Below are positions 8,365 to 16,818 of a stretch of DNA of 64,000 nt, piece by piece (within the stretch, counting starts at the first letter, position 1; the number at the start of each line of letters is the position of its first letter). Below the pieces are notes generated by a model. It searched no databases. It was not told the origin of the DNA and saw only the letters and a list, made by a program, of their open reading frames with translations. Both the position numbers and the translations under genes were made by a program. Origin of the DNA: Microbacterium sp. SCN 70-27 (GTDB taxonomy: Bacteria > Actinomycetota > Actinomycetes > Actinomycetales > Microbacteriaceae); the NCBI GenBank assembly GCA_001724425.1, contig MEEK01000006.1, forward strand, positions 53,654-117,653, written 5' to 3'.

Positions 8365-9480
8365 ATGGTGCACACCATCGATGACTTCTACGCCGTGATC
8401 CCTGCAGGAGGGGTCGGAAGCCGCCTCTGGCCGCTGTCGCGGGCGGATGCCCCGAAGTTCCTCCACGACCTCACCGGCTCCGGCCACTCCCTGCTGCGCG
8501 ACACGTGGGATCGGCTCGAGCCCCTCACCGGACACGACCGCATCGCCGTCGTGACGGGCCGTGCGCACCGTGCGGCCGTGGAGGAGCAGCTGCCGGACAT
8601 CCCCGACAAGAACGTCATCCTCGAGTCCGATCCGCGCGACTCCGCCGCCGCGATCGGGCTCGCCGCCGCGATCCTGCACAGACGCGAGCCGGATGTCATC
8701 ATCGGCTCCTTCGCGGCCGATCACGTCATCCGCGTGCTGCCGGTGTTCCACTGGGCCGTCGAGCAGGCGGTCGCCGTCGCGCGCCAGGGCTACGTCTGCA
8801 CGATCGGGATCACCCCGACCGAACCGGCCGTGGGGTTCGGATACATCAAGAAGGGCGACATGCTCACGGTCGAGGGCGCGCCCGAGGCCGCACTCGTGGA
8901 GGCGTTCGTCGAGAAGCCCGACCATGAGACCGCGGAGGAATACGTGGCATCCCGCGCGTACCTCTGGAACGCAGGCATGTTCATCTCGCGCGCCGACGTG
9001 CTCCTCGCCGAGATCGAGGCGTCGAACCCCGCCCTGCACGCGGGGCTCCTCGAACTCGCCGCGGCGTGGGATGACCGGGATCTCCGCGGCCCGGCCGTCG
9101 ACCGGATCTGGCCGAAGCTCGAGAAGATCGCGATCGACTACGTCGTGGCCGAGCCCGCCGCCGCCCGCGGGCGGCTCGCCGTCGTCCCGGGGCACTTCGA
9201 TTGGGACGACGTGGGGGACTTCGCGAGCCTCGCGAAGCTCAACTCCGGCGGGCGCAAGAACGACCTCGCGATCCTCGGGGAGAACGCGCGCATCCTCTCC
9301 GACGCGGCGAGCGGCATCGTCGTGAGCCACACGAAGCGGGTCATCAGCCTCATCGGAGTGAAGGACATCGTCGTCGTCGACACCCCCGACGCGCTCCTGG
9401 TCACGACCAGTCAGCACGCGCAGCGCGTGAAGGGCGTCGTGGATGCCTTGAAGCTCACCGGCCGCGGCGACGTCCTCTGA
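8365..9480 (+). CDS. manC: Mannose-1-phosphate guanylyltransferase
   Basis: 371-residue GDP-mannose pyrophosphorylase, making GDP-mannose from mannose-1-phosphate and GTP for glycan and lipoglycan synthesis. The nucleotidyl-transferase signature VIPAGGVGSRLWPLSR is at residues 9-24, and FVEKPD of the sugar-phosphate site is near 183. It is of the short actinobacterial type without a fused isomerase domain. The start at 8365 is supported by the -10 hexamer 6 bases upstream. It is divergent from sdhC and followed by the nucleoside transport genes. Confidence 0.93.
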   Translation: MVHTIDDFYAVIPAGGVGSRLWPLSRADAPKFLHDLTGSGHSLLRDTWDRLEPLTGHDRIAVVTGRAHRAAVEEQLPDIPDKNVILESDPRDSAAAIGLAAAILHRREPDVIIGSFAADHVIRVLPVFHWAVEQAVAVARQGYVCTIGITPTEPAVGFGYIKKGDMLTVEGAPEAALVEAFVEKPDHETAEEYVASRAYLWNAGMFISRADVLLAEIEASNPALHAGLLELAAAWDDRDLRGPAVDRIWPKLEKIAIDYVVAEPAAARGRLAVVPGHFDWDDVGDFASLAKLNSGGRKNDLAILGENARILSDAASGIVVSHTKRVISLIGVKDIVVVDTPDALLVTTSQHAQRVKGVVDALKLTGRGDVL

Positions 9481-9532
9481 CGACTGTTCCCACGCGGGCG
9501 TGTATCGGGATGATTGCGTCTTTGTAACCATT

Positions 9533-9550
9533 CGCGCGCACGTGCGCGCG
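9533..9550. promoter_or_regulatory. 18-bp perfect palindrome in the leader of the BMP lipoprotein gene
   Basis: CGCGCGCACGTGCGCGCG lies in the 153-bp gap between manC and the BMP gene, about 85 bases before the TTG start. It could be an operator or a 5' leader hairpin. Its CG-alternating composition raises the chance of coincidence. I see no convincing -35/-10 pair in this gap. Confidence 0.35.
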
Positions 9551-9633
9551 CGGCGTGCAAATCGCCCGTCACATTGCGAAACTCTCTTGGTGCGCCCCGC
9601 GAGATCCGCGGGCCCATCAATGTGGAGGCTGCA

Positions 9634-10788
9634 TTGACCATCTCGACCACCAAGAAGCTCGCCGGCATCACCGCCGCCGCGGGTCTCATCATCGCTCTCG
9701 CCGGCTGCGGTTCGGCGCCTGCGGCGACCCCGACCGGTTCGGGCAACGCCGGCGGCGCCGTCGACGGCTTCAAGCCCTGCCTGATCTCCGACGCGGGCGG
9801 CTGGAACGACAAGTCGTTCAATGAGTCCGCCAAGAACGGCATGGACAAGGCGACGAAGGAACTCGGCATCAAGGCGCTCGAGTTCGAGTCGAAGAACGAC
9901 AACGACTACAACCCCAACATGCAGCAGGCCATCGCCGAGGGCTGCACGCTGCTCATCTCGGTGGGCTTCAAGCTGGCCGCCGCCACGGTCGAGGCGGCCA
10001 AGGCCAACCCGACGCTCGACTTTGCGATCATCGACGACTACGCCGATGGCACCGAGACCGACGCGAGCGGCAACCCGGTCTACGACGGCAAGCCCGACGC
10101 TCCGAACATCAAGCCCCTCGTGTTCAACACGGCTGAGGCAGCGTACCTGGGCGGCTACGCGGCCGCGGCGTGGTCGGCGACGGCGGGCGTGAACAAGGTC
10201 GGCACCTTCGGCGGCATGCAGATCCCGTCCGTCGCCGTTTTCATGGACGGCTACGAGCTCGGCGTCCAGAAGTACAACGAGGACAAGGGCGCGAAGGTCC
10301 AGATCTTCGGCTGGGACAGCGCAACCCAGAAGGGCTCGTTCACCGGAGGATTCGACGCCAACGACACCGCCAAGCAGACCGCTCAGGGCGTGCTCGACCA
10401 GGGCGTCGATGTCATCCTCCCCGTCGGCGGTCCGATCTACAAGAGCGCCGCAGCGGCCATCACCGACAGCGGTAAGGACACGCTGATGCTCGGTGTCGAC
10501 AGCGATCTCGCGGTCGCCGACGACTCCGTCGCGGGCGTGACGCTCGTCTCGATCATGAAGGCCATCGATGTCGCCGTCTACGACGCGACGATCGCCGCCT
10601 CCAAGGGTGAGTTCGACCCGACCCCCTACATCGGCACGCTGAAGAACGAGGGCGTCAAGCTCTCGAGCTTCCACGACTTCGAGTCGAAGCTCCCCGAGGG
10701 TCTTGTGGACGAGCTCGCGAAGCTCCAGTCGCAGATCATCGACGGGACCATCACGGTCGAATCGAAGAACTCGCCCGCCGGGTCGTGA
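9634..10788 (+). CDS. BMP-family nucleoside-binding lipoprotein
   Basis: 384-residue substrate-binding protein of the basic membrane protein (Med/PnrA/BmpA) family, delivering nucleosides to the ABC importer encoded next. The start is TTG 9634 with GGAGG 5 bases before it. The N-terminus KKLAG...LAGC is a lipoprotein signal with a lipobox Cys near residue 25. The mature part has ISDAGGWNDKSFNESAKNG, the classic BMP signature (Asp and Asn contact nucleoside), and VGTFGGMQIPSVAVFMDGY in the second lobe. A strong hairpin follows the gene, which would let it be expressed above the downstream transporter genes. Confidence 0.93.
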   Translation: MTISTTKKLAGITAAAGLIIALAGCGSAPAATPTGSGNAGGAVDGFKPCLISDAGGWNDKSFNESAKNGMDKATKELGIKALEFESKNDNDYNPNMQQAIAEGCTLLISVGFKLAAATVEAAKANPTLDFAIIDDYADGTETDASGNPVYDGKPDAPNIKPLVFNTAEAAYLGGYAAAAWSATAGVNKVGTFGGMQIPSVAVFMDGYELGVQKYNEDKGAKVQIFGWDSATQKGSFTGGFDANDTAKQTAQGVLDQGVDVILPVGGPIYKSAAAAITDSGKDTLMLGVDSDLAVADDSVAGVTLVSIMKAIDVAVYDATIAASKGEFDPTPYIGTLKNEGVKLSSFHDFESKLPEGLVDELAKLQSQIIDGTITVESKNSPAGS

Positions 10789-10802
10789 TCTGACCTCCCT
10801 CC

Positions 10803-10839
10803 GCTCGGGGCGGGCAGCCGCACGCTGCCCGCCCCGAGC
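10803..10839. terminator. Strong hairpin between BMP gene and ABC ATPase gene
   Basis: A perfect 16-bp stem (10803-10818 with 10824-10839) and a 5-base loop, 14 bases after the BMP stop, without a T-run. It may act as a partial terminator or 3' stabiliser. The downstream ATPase gene has its own apparent promoter at 10887. Confidence 0.75.
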
Positions 10840-10886
10840 GCTGTTCGGCGTGAGAACGCCACTGACGACGGCCACAGCGACCCAGG

Positions 10887-10892
10887 TAGGGT
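10887..10892 (+). promoter_or_regulatory. Leaderless-type -10 element of the nucleoside ABC operon
   Basis: TAGGGT, 6 bases, then ATG 10899. It lies after the hairpin, so the ATPase, permease and catabolic genes can be expressed independently of the binding protein. Confidence 0.5.
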
Positions 10893-10898
10893 GCAGAT

Positions 10899-12413
10899 AT
10901 GAAGCTCGAGCTCCGCGGAATCACGAAGAGATTCGGCAGCCTCGTCGCCAACGACCACATCGATCTCGTGGTCGAGCCGGGGGAGATCCACGCTCTTCTC
11001 GGCGAGAACGGCGCCGGCAAATCCACACTCATGAACGTCCTCTACGGCCTGTACCGGGCCGATGAGGGCGACATCCTCCTCGACGATGCCGTGCAGCACT
11101 TCCGGGGGCCCGGGGATGCCATGGCCGCCGGCATCGGTATGGTCCACCAGCACTTCATGCTGATCCCCGTCTTCACGGTGGCCGAGAACGTCATGCTCGG
11201 GCACGAGCAGACCAAGGGCCTCGGCCGGCTCGATCTGGCATCCGCCCGCCGTCATGTCCGTGACGTCGCCGAGCGCTTCGGCTTCGAAATCGACCCCGAT
11301 GCCCTGGTCGGCGACCTGCCCGTCGGCGTCCAGCAGCGTGTCGAGATCATCAAAGCCCTCTCGCGGGACGCCCGCATGCTCGTTTTCGATGAGCCCACCG
11401 CAGTGCTCACTCCCCAGGAGACCGACGAACTGATGGCGATCATGCGCCAGCTGCGCGACGAGGGCACCTCGATCGTCTTCATCACCCACAAGCTGCGCGA
11501 GGTCCGCGAAGTCGCCGACCGGATCACCGTCATCCGCCTCGGCCGGGTCGTGGGCGAGGCCTCGCCCACCGCCACCAACGCCGACCTCGCCTCCCTCATG
11601 GTCGGCCGCGCCGTCGAGCTCACCGTCCACAAAGACCCGCCGACGCTCGGCGAGGGAGGACTCGCGGTGCGGGGCCTGCGCGTCCTCACTCCCGGCGGGG
11701 CGATCGTCGTGGACGGCGTCGACTTCGACGTGCGCCCGGGCGAGGTGCTCGCCGTCGCGGGGGTGCAGGGCAACGGCCAGACCGAACTCGTCGAGGCGAT
11801 CGTCGGACTCGCGGCGCGCGTCGAAGGATCTATCCGCCTGGGTGACACGGAGCTCGTGGGCGGGAGCGTTCGCGACATTCTCGACGAGGGCGTCGGCTTC
11901 GTTCCCGAGGACCGCAAGGTGGACGGTCTCGTCGGCGGGTTCTCGGTCGCCGAGAACCTGATCCTCGACCGCTCCTCCGACCCCGCCTTCGCCCGGTTCG
12001 GCACCCTCCGCCGCGGAGCCCTGGACGAGTTCGCGCGTGACCGCATCCGCGAGTACGACATCCGCACCCAGGGGCCGCAGACCCCCGCGGGGACCCTGTC
12101 GGGCGGCAACCAGCAGAAGGTCGTCATCGCGCGCGAGATGAGCCGCGACCTGCGGCTGCTCGTCGTCGCGCAGCCCACGCGCGGCGTCGACGTCGGATCG
12201 ATCGAGTTCATCCACAAGCGCATCATCGAGACCCGCGACGCCGGCATTCCCGTGATCGTCGTGTCCACGGAGCTTGACGAGGTCACCGCGCTCGCCGACC
12301 GCATCGCGGTGATGTACCGCGGGACTGTCGTGGGCATCGTGCCCGGCGACACCTCGCGCGAGACCCTCGGCCTCATGATGGCCGGAGCAACCGACCCGGA
12401 GGTGGCCGCATGA
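10899..12413 (+). CDS. Nucleoside ABC transporter, duplicated ATP-binding protein
   Basis: 504 residues with two ABC ATPase halves, the NupA/YufO (RbsA/CUT2-like) arrangement. The first half has Walker A GENGAGKST near residue 37 and Walker B MLVFDEPTAVL. The second half has a degenerate Walker A (VQGNGQTEL), a signature LSGGNQQKV and LLVVAQPTRGVDVGS, where Gln stands where Asp-Glu is usual, as in this subfamily. It energises uptake with the two permeases downstream. Its stop overlaps the next start by four bases (ATGA). Confidence 0.93.
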   Translation: MKLELRGITKRFGSLVANDHIDLVVEPGEIHALLGENGAGKSTLMNVLYGLYRADEGDILLDDAVQHFRGPGDAMAAGIGMVHQHFMLIPVFTVAENVMLGHEQTKGLGRLDLASARRHVRDVAERFGFEIDPDALVGDLPVGVQQRVEIIKALSRDARMLVFDEPTAVLTPQETDELMAIMRQLRDEGTSIVFITHKLREVREVADRITVIRLGRVVGEASPTATNADLASLMVGRAVELTVHKDPPTLGEGGLAVRGLRVLTPGGAIVVDGVDFDVRPGEVLAVAGVQGNGQTELVEAIVGLAARVEGSIRLGDTELVGGSVRDILDEGVGFVPEDRKVDGLVGGFSVAENLILDRSSDPAFARFGTLRRGALDEFARDRIREYDIRTQGPQTPAGTLSGGNQQKVVIAREMSRDLRLLVVAQPTRGVDVGSIEFIHKRIIETRDAGIPVIVVSTELDEVTALADRIAVMYRGTVVGIVPGDTSRETLGLMMAGATDPEVAA

Positions 12414-13714
12414 GCGCAACGACGCCCGGAGCCGCAGACGCGGCGCGCCCCGAGCAGGAGCTGCCGCGCGCCGACGGTCCCCTGACCGGGCAGGACCAGC
12501 CGGAGACCCGCTCCGGCGTCTTCGTCAAAGAGCTGTTGCGCGGCAGCGCCGTGACGACGCTTCTCGCGATCGTGCTCGCCATGATCGTCGGCGGCATCCT
12601 CATCGCCGTCACCGACGAAGACGTCCAGCAGTCATCCGGCTATTTCTTCGCGCGCCCCGGCGACACCCTGGTGGCGGCGTGGCACGCCGTCTCAGAGGGG
12701 TACCAGGCGCTCTTCCGCGGCGCCGTGTTCAACTCCCGGGGCAGCACGTTCGAGGCGCAGATCCGTCCGCTCACGAACTCGCTCGGCTTCGCCGCGCCCC
12801 TCATCGCCGCCGGTCTCGGCGTCGCGCTTGCGTTCCGCGCGGGGCTGTTCAACATCGGTGCGCGCGGCCAGATGCTCGTCGGGGCGATGTTCGCGGGCCT
12901 GTTCGCCTTCAACCTCGACCTGCCGTTGTGGCTGCACCTGCCGATCACGCTGCTGGCCGGAATCATCGGCGGCGCCCTGTGGGGCGGCATCGTGGGGCTG
13001 CTCAAGGCGAAGACCGGCGCCCATGAGGTGATCCTCACGATCATGCTCAACTACGTCGCGTTCTATCTGCTGCTGTGGATGCTGCGCACACCGGGCCTGC
13101 TGCAGGCGCCGAACAGCAATCAGCCGCAGAGTCGTCCGACACCGGTCACCGCGCAGTTCCCCGACCTGTTCGGGCCTGCCTTCCCCTCCCTCGACTGGGG
13201 CTTCATCGTCGTGGTCATCGCGACGGTGTTCGTCTGGTGGCTCATCGAGCGCTCGAGCCTCGGCATGCGCCTGCGCGCGCTGGGCGAGAACCCGAATGCC
13301 GCGCGGGCGGCCGGCATGAACGTCGACCGGCTCTACGTGTACGCGATGCTCTTCGCCGGCGGCCTCGCGGGCCTTGCCGCCATGAACCAGATCCAGGGCA
13401 ACGTGACCACCGGCTTCGCGGCGACCATCGACGCCGGCATCGGCTTCGATGCGATCACGGTCGCGCTCCTCGGTCGCAGCCGCGCGTGGGGGACGTTCGC
13501 AGCCGGCATCCTGTTCGGTGCACTCAAAGCCGGGTCGTTCTCTATGCAGGCCCAGGGCATCCCCGTCGACATCGTCCTGGTCGTGCAGTCCCTGATCGTC
13601 CTGTTCATCGCCGCACCGCCGCTGCTTCGCTCCATCTTCTTCCTGCCGAAGACGGATGCCGAAAAGGCCGCGAAGGGCAGAGCCAGGGCGACGAAGAAGG
13701 CGGTGAAGGCATGA
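12410..13714 (+). CDS. Nucleoside ABC transporter permease (NupP/YufP-like)
   Basis: 434 residues with a long polar N-terminus (about 40) and 8-10 hydrophobic segments. The conserved region GLFNIGARGQMLVGAMFAG and the EAA-like loop LRALGENPNAARAAGMNV mark the BPD_transp_2 / YufP family. It pairs with the following permease as a heterodimeric channel. Start and stop overlap both neighbours by four bases, indicating tight coupling. Confidence 0.92.
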   Translation: MSATTPGAADAARPEQELPRADGPLTGQDQPETRSGVFVKELLRGSAVTTLLAIVLAMIVGGILIAVTDEDVQQSSGYFFARPGDTLVAAWHAVSEGYQALFRGAVFNSRGSTFEAQIRPLTNSLGFAAPLIAAGLGVALAFRAGLFNIGARGQMLVGAMFAGLFAFNLDLPLWLHLPITLLAGIIGGALWGGIVGLLKAKTGAHEVILTIMLNYVAFYLLLWMLRTPGLLQAPNSNQPQSRPTPVTAQFPDLFGPAFPSLDWGFIVVVIATVFVWWLIERSSLGMRLRALGENPNAARAAGMNVDRLYVYAMLFAGGLAGLAAMNQIQGNVTTGFAATIDAGIGFDAITVALLGRSRAWGTFAAGILFGALKAGSFSMQAQGIPVDIVLVVQSLIVLFIAAPPLLRSIFFLPKTDAEKAAKGRARATKKAVKA

Positions 13715-15015
13715 GCGCGTCCGTTCACGGCGACGCGGTCGCGCAGATCGAGCAGAGTGACGGCACGATCCGCCTCGCCGAGGTCAAGGAGCGCCACTAC
13801 AAGCCGACGATCGTGCTCACGATCGCCGTGGTGCTGCTGGCGCTCCTGTTCGTGCTGATCCCTCGCGACGGAGTCTCGACCTTCCACCTCGGCGACTCCT
13901 CTCAGGCTTTCCAGTTGCCGAACGTGGCACTCCCTACCGCGCTGACCTGCTGGATCGTCTTCGCGGTGCTCGTCGCGCTGACCGCGCTGTCGTTCTCGTA
14001 CGCGTGGCGCTACCGGCCTCAGCCGCTGTGGCTCACGATCGTGTTCGCGTTCCTGGGCGTGTTCGCCTTCCTCGTGTGGGCGGGAGCGGGCGGCTTGGTG
14101 CCGGTCTCGAGCCTGCTCGTGGGTTCGGTGTCGCTGTCGGTGCCGCTCGTCTTCGGCGCCCTCGGCGGAGTCATCGGCGAACGCGTCGGCGTCGTCAACG
14201 TCGCCATCGAGGGCCAGTTGCTGCTCGGCGCGTTCTCTGCGGCCCTGCTTTCCAGCGCCACCGGCAACCCGTTCGTGGGCCTCCTCGGCGCGATGGTAGG
14301 CGGCGTGCTCGTCGCGTTCGTGCTGGCGGCCTTCGCGATCAAGTACCTCGTCGACCAGGTGATCGTCGGCGTCGTGCTGAACGTGCTCGTCACGGGTCTC
14401 ACCGGCTTTCTCTACGGGGCGCTCCTGGCCCCCAACGAGCAGACGCTCAACCGTCCGGTGCGCTTCGAGCGCATCAAGATCCCGGGCCTCAGCGAAATCC
14501 CCGTCATCGGTCCCGTGCTGTTCAACCAGACGATCATCGTGTACCTGATGTTCATCGCCGTCGCCCTCGTGGCGTGGGGTCTGTACCGAACCCGCTGGGG
14601 CCTGCGGCTGCGTGCCGTCGGCGAGCACCCGCAGGCCGCCGACACGGTGGGCATCAAGGTGAACCCGTCGCGCTTCTGGAACGTGCTGCTGGCCGGTGTG
14701 ATCGCCGGAACCGGCGGCGCGTACTTCACGCTCGTGTCGGTCCCCACCTTCACGCAGGACATGACCGCGGGTCTCGGCTTCATCGCTCTCGCGGCGGTCA
14801 TCTTCGGGCGCTGGGACCCTATCCGGGCCACGCTCGCCGCGCTTCTGTTCGGCTTCGCCACGAAGCTCCAGGACCTGCTGACAGTGCTGAAGACTCCGAT
14901 TCCGAGCGAGTTCATGCTCATGCTGCCGTACGTCGTGACGATCCTCGCCGTCGCCGGCTTCGCCGGCCAGATCCGCGGGCCCGCGGCAGCCGGCAAGCCG
15001 TACATCAAGGAGTGA
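13711..15015 (+). CDS. Nucleoside ABC transporter permease (NupQ/YufQ-like)
   Basis: 434-residue BPD_transp_2 permease. It has an extended N-terminal region with three hydrophobic segments ahead of the usual core, then VVNVAIEGQLLLGAF and LRAVGEHPQAADTVGIKV, the loop that contacts the ATPase. The true start is ATG 13711, overlapping the previous stop. Family members are often near 300 residues, so the extra N-terminal helices (about residues 25-110) are a lineage trait. Confidence 0.92.
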   Translation: MSASVHGDAVAQIEQSDGTIRLAEVKERHYKPTIVLTIAVVLLALLFVLIPRDGVSTFHLGDSSQAFQLPNVALPTALTCWIVFAVLVALTALSFSYAWRYRPQPLWLTIVFAFLGVFAFLVWAGAGGLVPVSSLLVGSVSLSVPLVFGALGGVIGERVGVVNVAIEGQLLLGAFSAALLSSATGNPFVGLLGAMVGGVLVAFVLAAFAIKYLVDQVIVGVVLNVLVTGLTGFLYGALLAPNEQTLNRPVRFERIKIPGLSEIPVIGPVLFNQTIIVYLMFIAVALVAWGLYRTRWGLRLRAVGEHPQAADTVGIKVNPSRFWNVLLAGVIAGTGGAYFTLVSVPTFTQDMTAGLGFIALAAVIFGRWDPIRATLAALLFGFATKLQDLLTVLKTPIPSEFMLMLPYVVTILAVAGFAGQIRGPAAAGKPYIKE

Positions 15016-15022
15016 TCACCGC

Positions 15023-15421
15023 ATGACCGACATCGACTGGGATGAACTCCGCCACACCGCGACCGAGGCCATGCAGCGCGCGTACGCGCCGTACTCCCGG
15101 TATCGCGTCGGTGCGGCGGCACTCGTGAGCGACGGCCGCATCGTGTCGGGCTGCAACGTCGAGAACGCGTCGTACGGCGTGGGCCTGTGCGCCGAGTGCG
15201 CTCTCGTGGGCGACCTGCACATGTCCGGCGGCGGTCACCTCGTCGCGTTCGTCTGCGTCAACGACGACGGCGAGACGATCATGCCGTGCGGGCGGTGCCG
15301 CCAGCTGCTCTACGAATTCGCACTGCCGGGCATGCTGCTGGAGACCGTCTCCGGCATCCGCACGATCGACGAAGTCCTGCCGGATGCCTTCGGCCCCCGC
15401 GACCTGGAGGCCGCACGATGA
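15023..15421 (+). CDS. cdd: Cytidine deaminase
   Basis: 132-residue homotetrameric zinc deaminase converting cytidine and deoxycytidine to uridine forms. It shows PYSRYRVGAA, then GCNVENASYGVGLCAEC with the zinc Cys and catalytic Glu, and MPCGRCRQLLYEF with the other two zinc Cys. The CAEC variant in place of CAER is common in actinobacteria. It starts 7 bases after the permease stop, so imported cytidine is processed by products of the same transcript. It overlaps deoA by four bases. Confidence 0.96.
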   Translation: MTDIDWDELRHTATEAMQRAYAPYSRYRVGAAALVSDGRIVSGCNVENASYGVGLCAECALVGDLHMSGGGHLVAFVCVNDDGETIMPCGRCRQLLYEFALPGMLLETVSGIRTIDEVLPDAFGPRDLEAAR

Positions 15422-16710
15422 CCGCGCCCGAACCGTTCGACGCCGTCGACATCATCCGCACGAAGCGTGACAAGGGCGCCGTGCCCGAGGACGCCCTCCG
15501 CTGGATGATCGACGCCTACACGCGTGAGTACGTCGCCGACTCGCAGATGGCCGCCTTCGCGATGGCGGTGCTGCTGAACGGCATGACCCGTGACGAGATC
15601 CGCGTCATGACGGATGCCATGATCGCCTCCGGCGAGCGGATGAGCTTCGCCGGTCTCGGCAAGCGCACCGTCGACAAGCACTCCACGGGTGGCGTCGGCG
15701 ACAAGATCACCCTGCCGCTCGCGCCGCTCGTGGCATCCTTTGGCGTCGCTGTTCCGCAGCTGTCGGGGCGCGGCCTCGGGCACACCGGCGGCACGCTCGA
15801 CAAGCTCGAGTCGATCCCGGGGTGGCGCGCGGCGCTGTCGAACGAGGAGATGACCGAGCAGCTCCGCGGTGTCGGGGCCGTCATCTGCGCGGCCGGGTCG
15901 GGGCTCGCGCCCGCCGACAAGCGGCTCTACGCGTTGCGCGACGTCACCGGCACCGTCGAGGCGATCCCGCTCATCGCCTCGAGCATCATGTCGAAGAAGA
16001 TCGCCGAGGGCACCGACGCGCTCGTCCTCGATGTGAAGTTCGGCTCGGGGGCATTCATGCGCGACGTCGACAAGGCGCGCGAACTCGCCCGCACGATGGT
16101 CGCGCTCGGCACCGACTCGAGTGTCGCGACGACGGCCCTCCTCACCGACATGAACACGCCGCTCGGGCTCGCGATCGGCAACGCGAACGAGGTCCGCGAG
16201 TCGGTGGAGGTCCTCGCCGGCGGCGGCCCCGCCGACGTGGTGGAGCTCACGGTCGCCCTCGCTCGCGAGATGCTCGCGCTCGCGGGTCAGCCCGACGCCG
16301 ACGTCGAACGGGCGCTGCAGGACGGTCGCGCGATGGATGCCTGGCGTGAGATGATCCGCGCGCAGGACGGCGACCCCGACGCGGCGCTGCCCGTCGCGCG
16401 CGAGACGCACACGGTCGTCGCGGCCTCCTCGGGTGTCGTCACCCGCATGGATGCTCTGCCGTTCGGCGTCGCCGCGTGGCGCCTCGGCGCCGGGCGCGCC
16501 CGTGCGCAGGATCCGGTCGTGCACGCCGCCGGGATCGACCTGCACGTGAAGCCCGGCGATGCGATCACCGCCGGTCAGCCGCTGTTCACCCTGCTCGCCG
16601 ATGATGAGAAGCGGTTCGCGCGTGCGCTCGACGCCGTCGAGAGCGCGTACGAGATCGGGGCCGAGGCCCCGGCATCCGGCCCCCTCGTCCTCGAGCGCAT
16701 CACCGCCTGA
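15418..16710 (+). CDS. deoA: Thymidine phosphorylase
   Basis: 430-residue pyrimidine nucleoside phosphorylase splitting thymidine or deoxyuridine into base and deoxyribose-1-phosphate. It has the family motif SGRGLGHTGGTLDKLES (around residue 115), KHSTGGVGDK for phosphate, and DALVLDVKFGSGAFM. A C-terminal PYNP domain ends with GDAITAGQPLFTLLADD. ATG 15418 overlaps the cdd stop. Confidence 0.97.
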   Translation: MTAPEPFDAVDIIRTKRDKGAVPEDALRWMIDAYTREYVADSQMAAFAMAVLLNGMTRDEIRVMTDAMIASGERMSFAGLGKRTVDKHSTGGVGDKITLPLAPLVASFGVAVPQLSGRGLGHTGGTLDKLESIPGWRAALSNEEMTEQLRGVGAVICAAGSGLAPADKRLYALRDVTGTVEAIPLIASSIMSKKIAEGTDALVLDVKFGSGAFMRDVDKARELARTMVALGTDSSVATTALLTDMNTPLGLAIGNANEVRESVEVLAGGGPADVVELTVALAREMLALAGQPDADVERALQDGRAMDAWREMIRAQDGDPDAALPVARETHTVVAASSGVVTRMDALPFGVAAWRLGAGRARAQDPVVHAAGIDLHVKPGDAITAGQPLFTLLADDEKRFARALDAVESAYEIGAEAPASGPLVLERITA

Positions 16711-16728
16711 TCTGTCGGTTCTGGCCGG

Positions 16729-16808
16729 CCTTTCTCGCTCTCTTCTGCTTTCCCCTCTCCCTCCCCGAATCTCCCTCCCCGAATCTCCCGCCCGAATCTC
16801 CCGCTCGA
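16729..16808 (+). repeat. Pyrimidine-rich tract with three tandem CCGAATCTCCC units
   Basis: The 108-bp gap between deoA and add is almost wholly C/T on the plus strand from 16729. It contains three near-identical units CCGAATCTCCC(T/G) at about 16765, 16779 and 16792, spaced 13-14 bp. It ends just before the add ribosome site (GAAGGAG at 16807-16813). It could be an unstructured translation-enhancing leader or simple repeat expansion. Confidence 0.6.
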
Positions 16809-16818
16809 AGGAGCACCC

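Noticed and set aside
8284-10875. Minus-strand open frame of 863 codons opposite manC and the BMP gene
   Set aside because: It spans two well-supported genes and their intergenic gap, and its composition is that of an antisense shadow.
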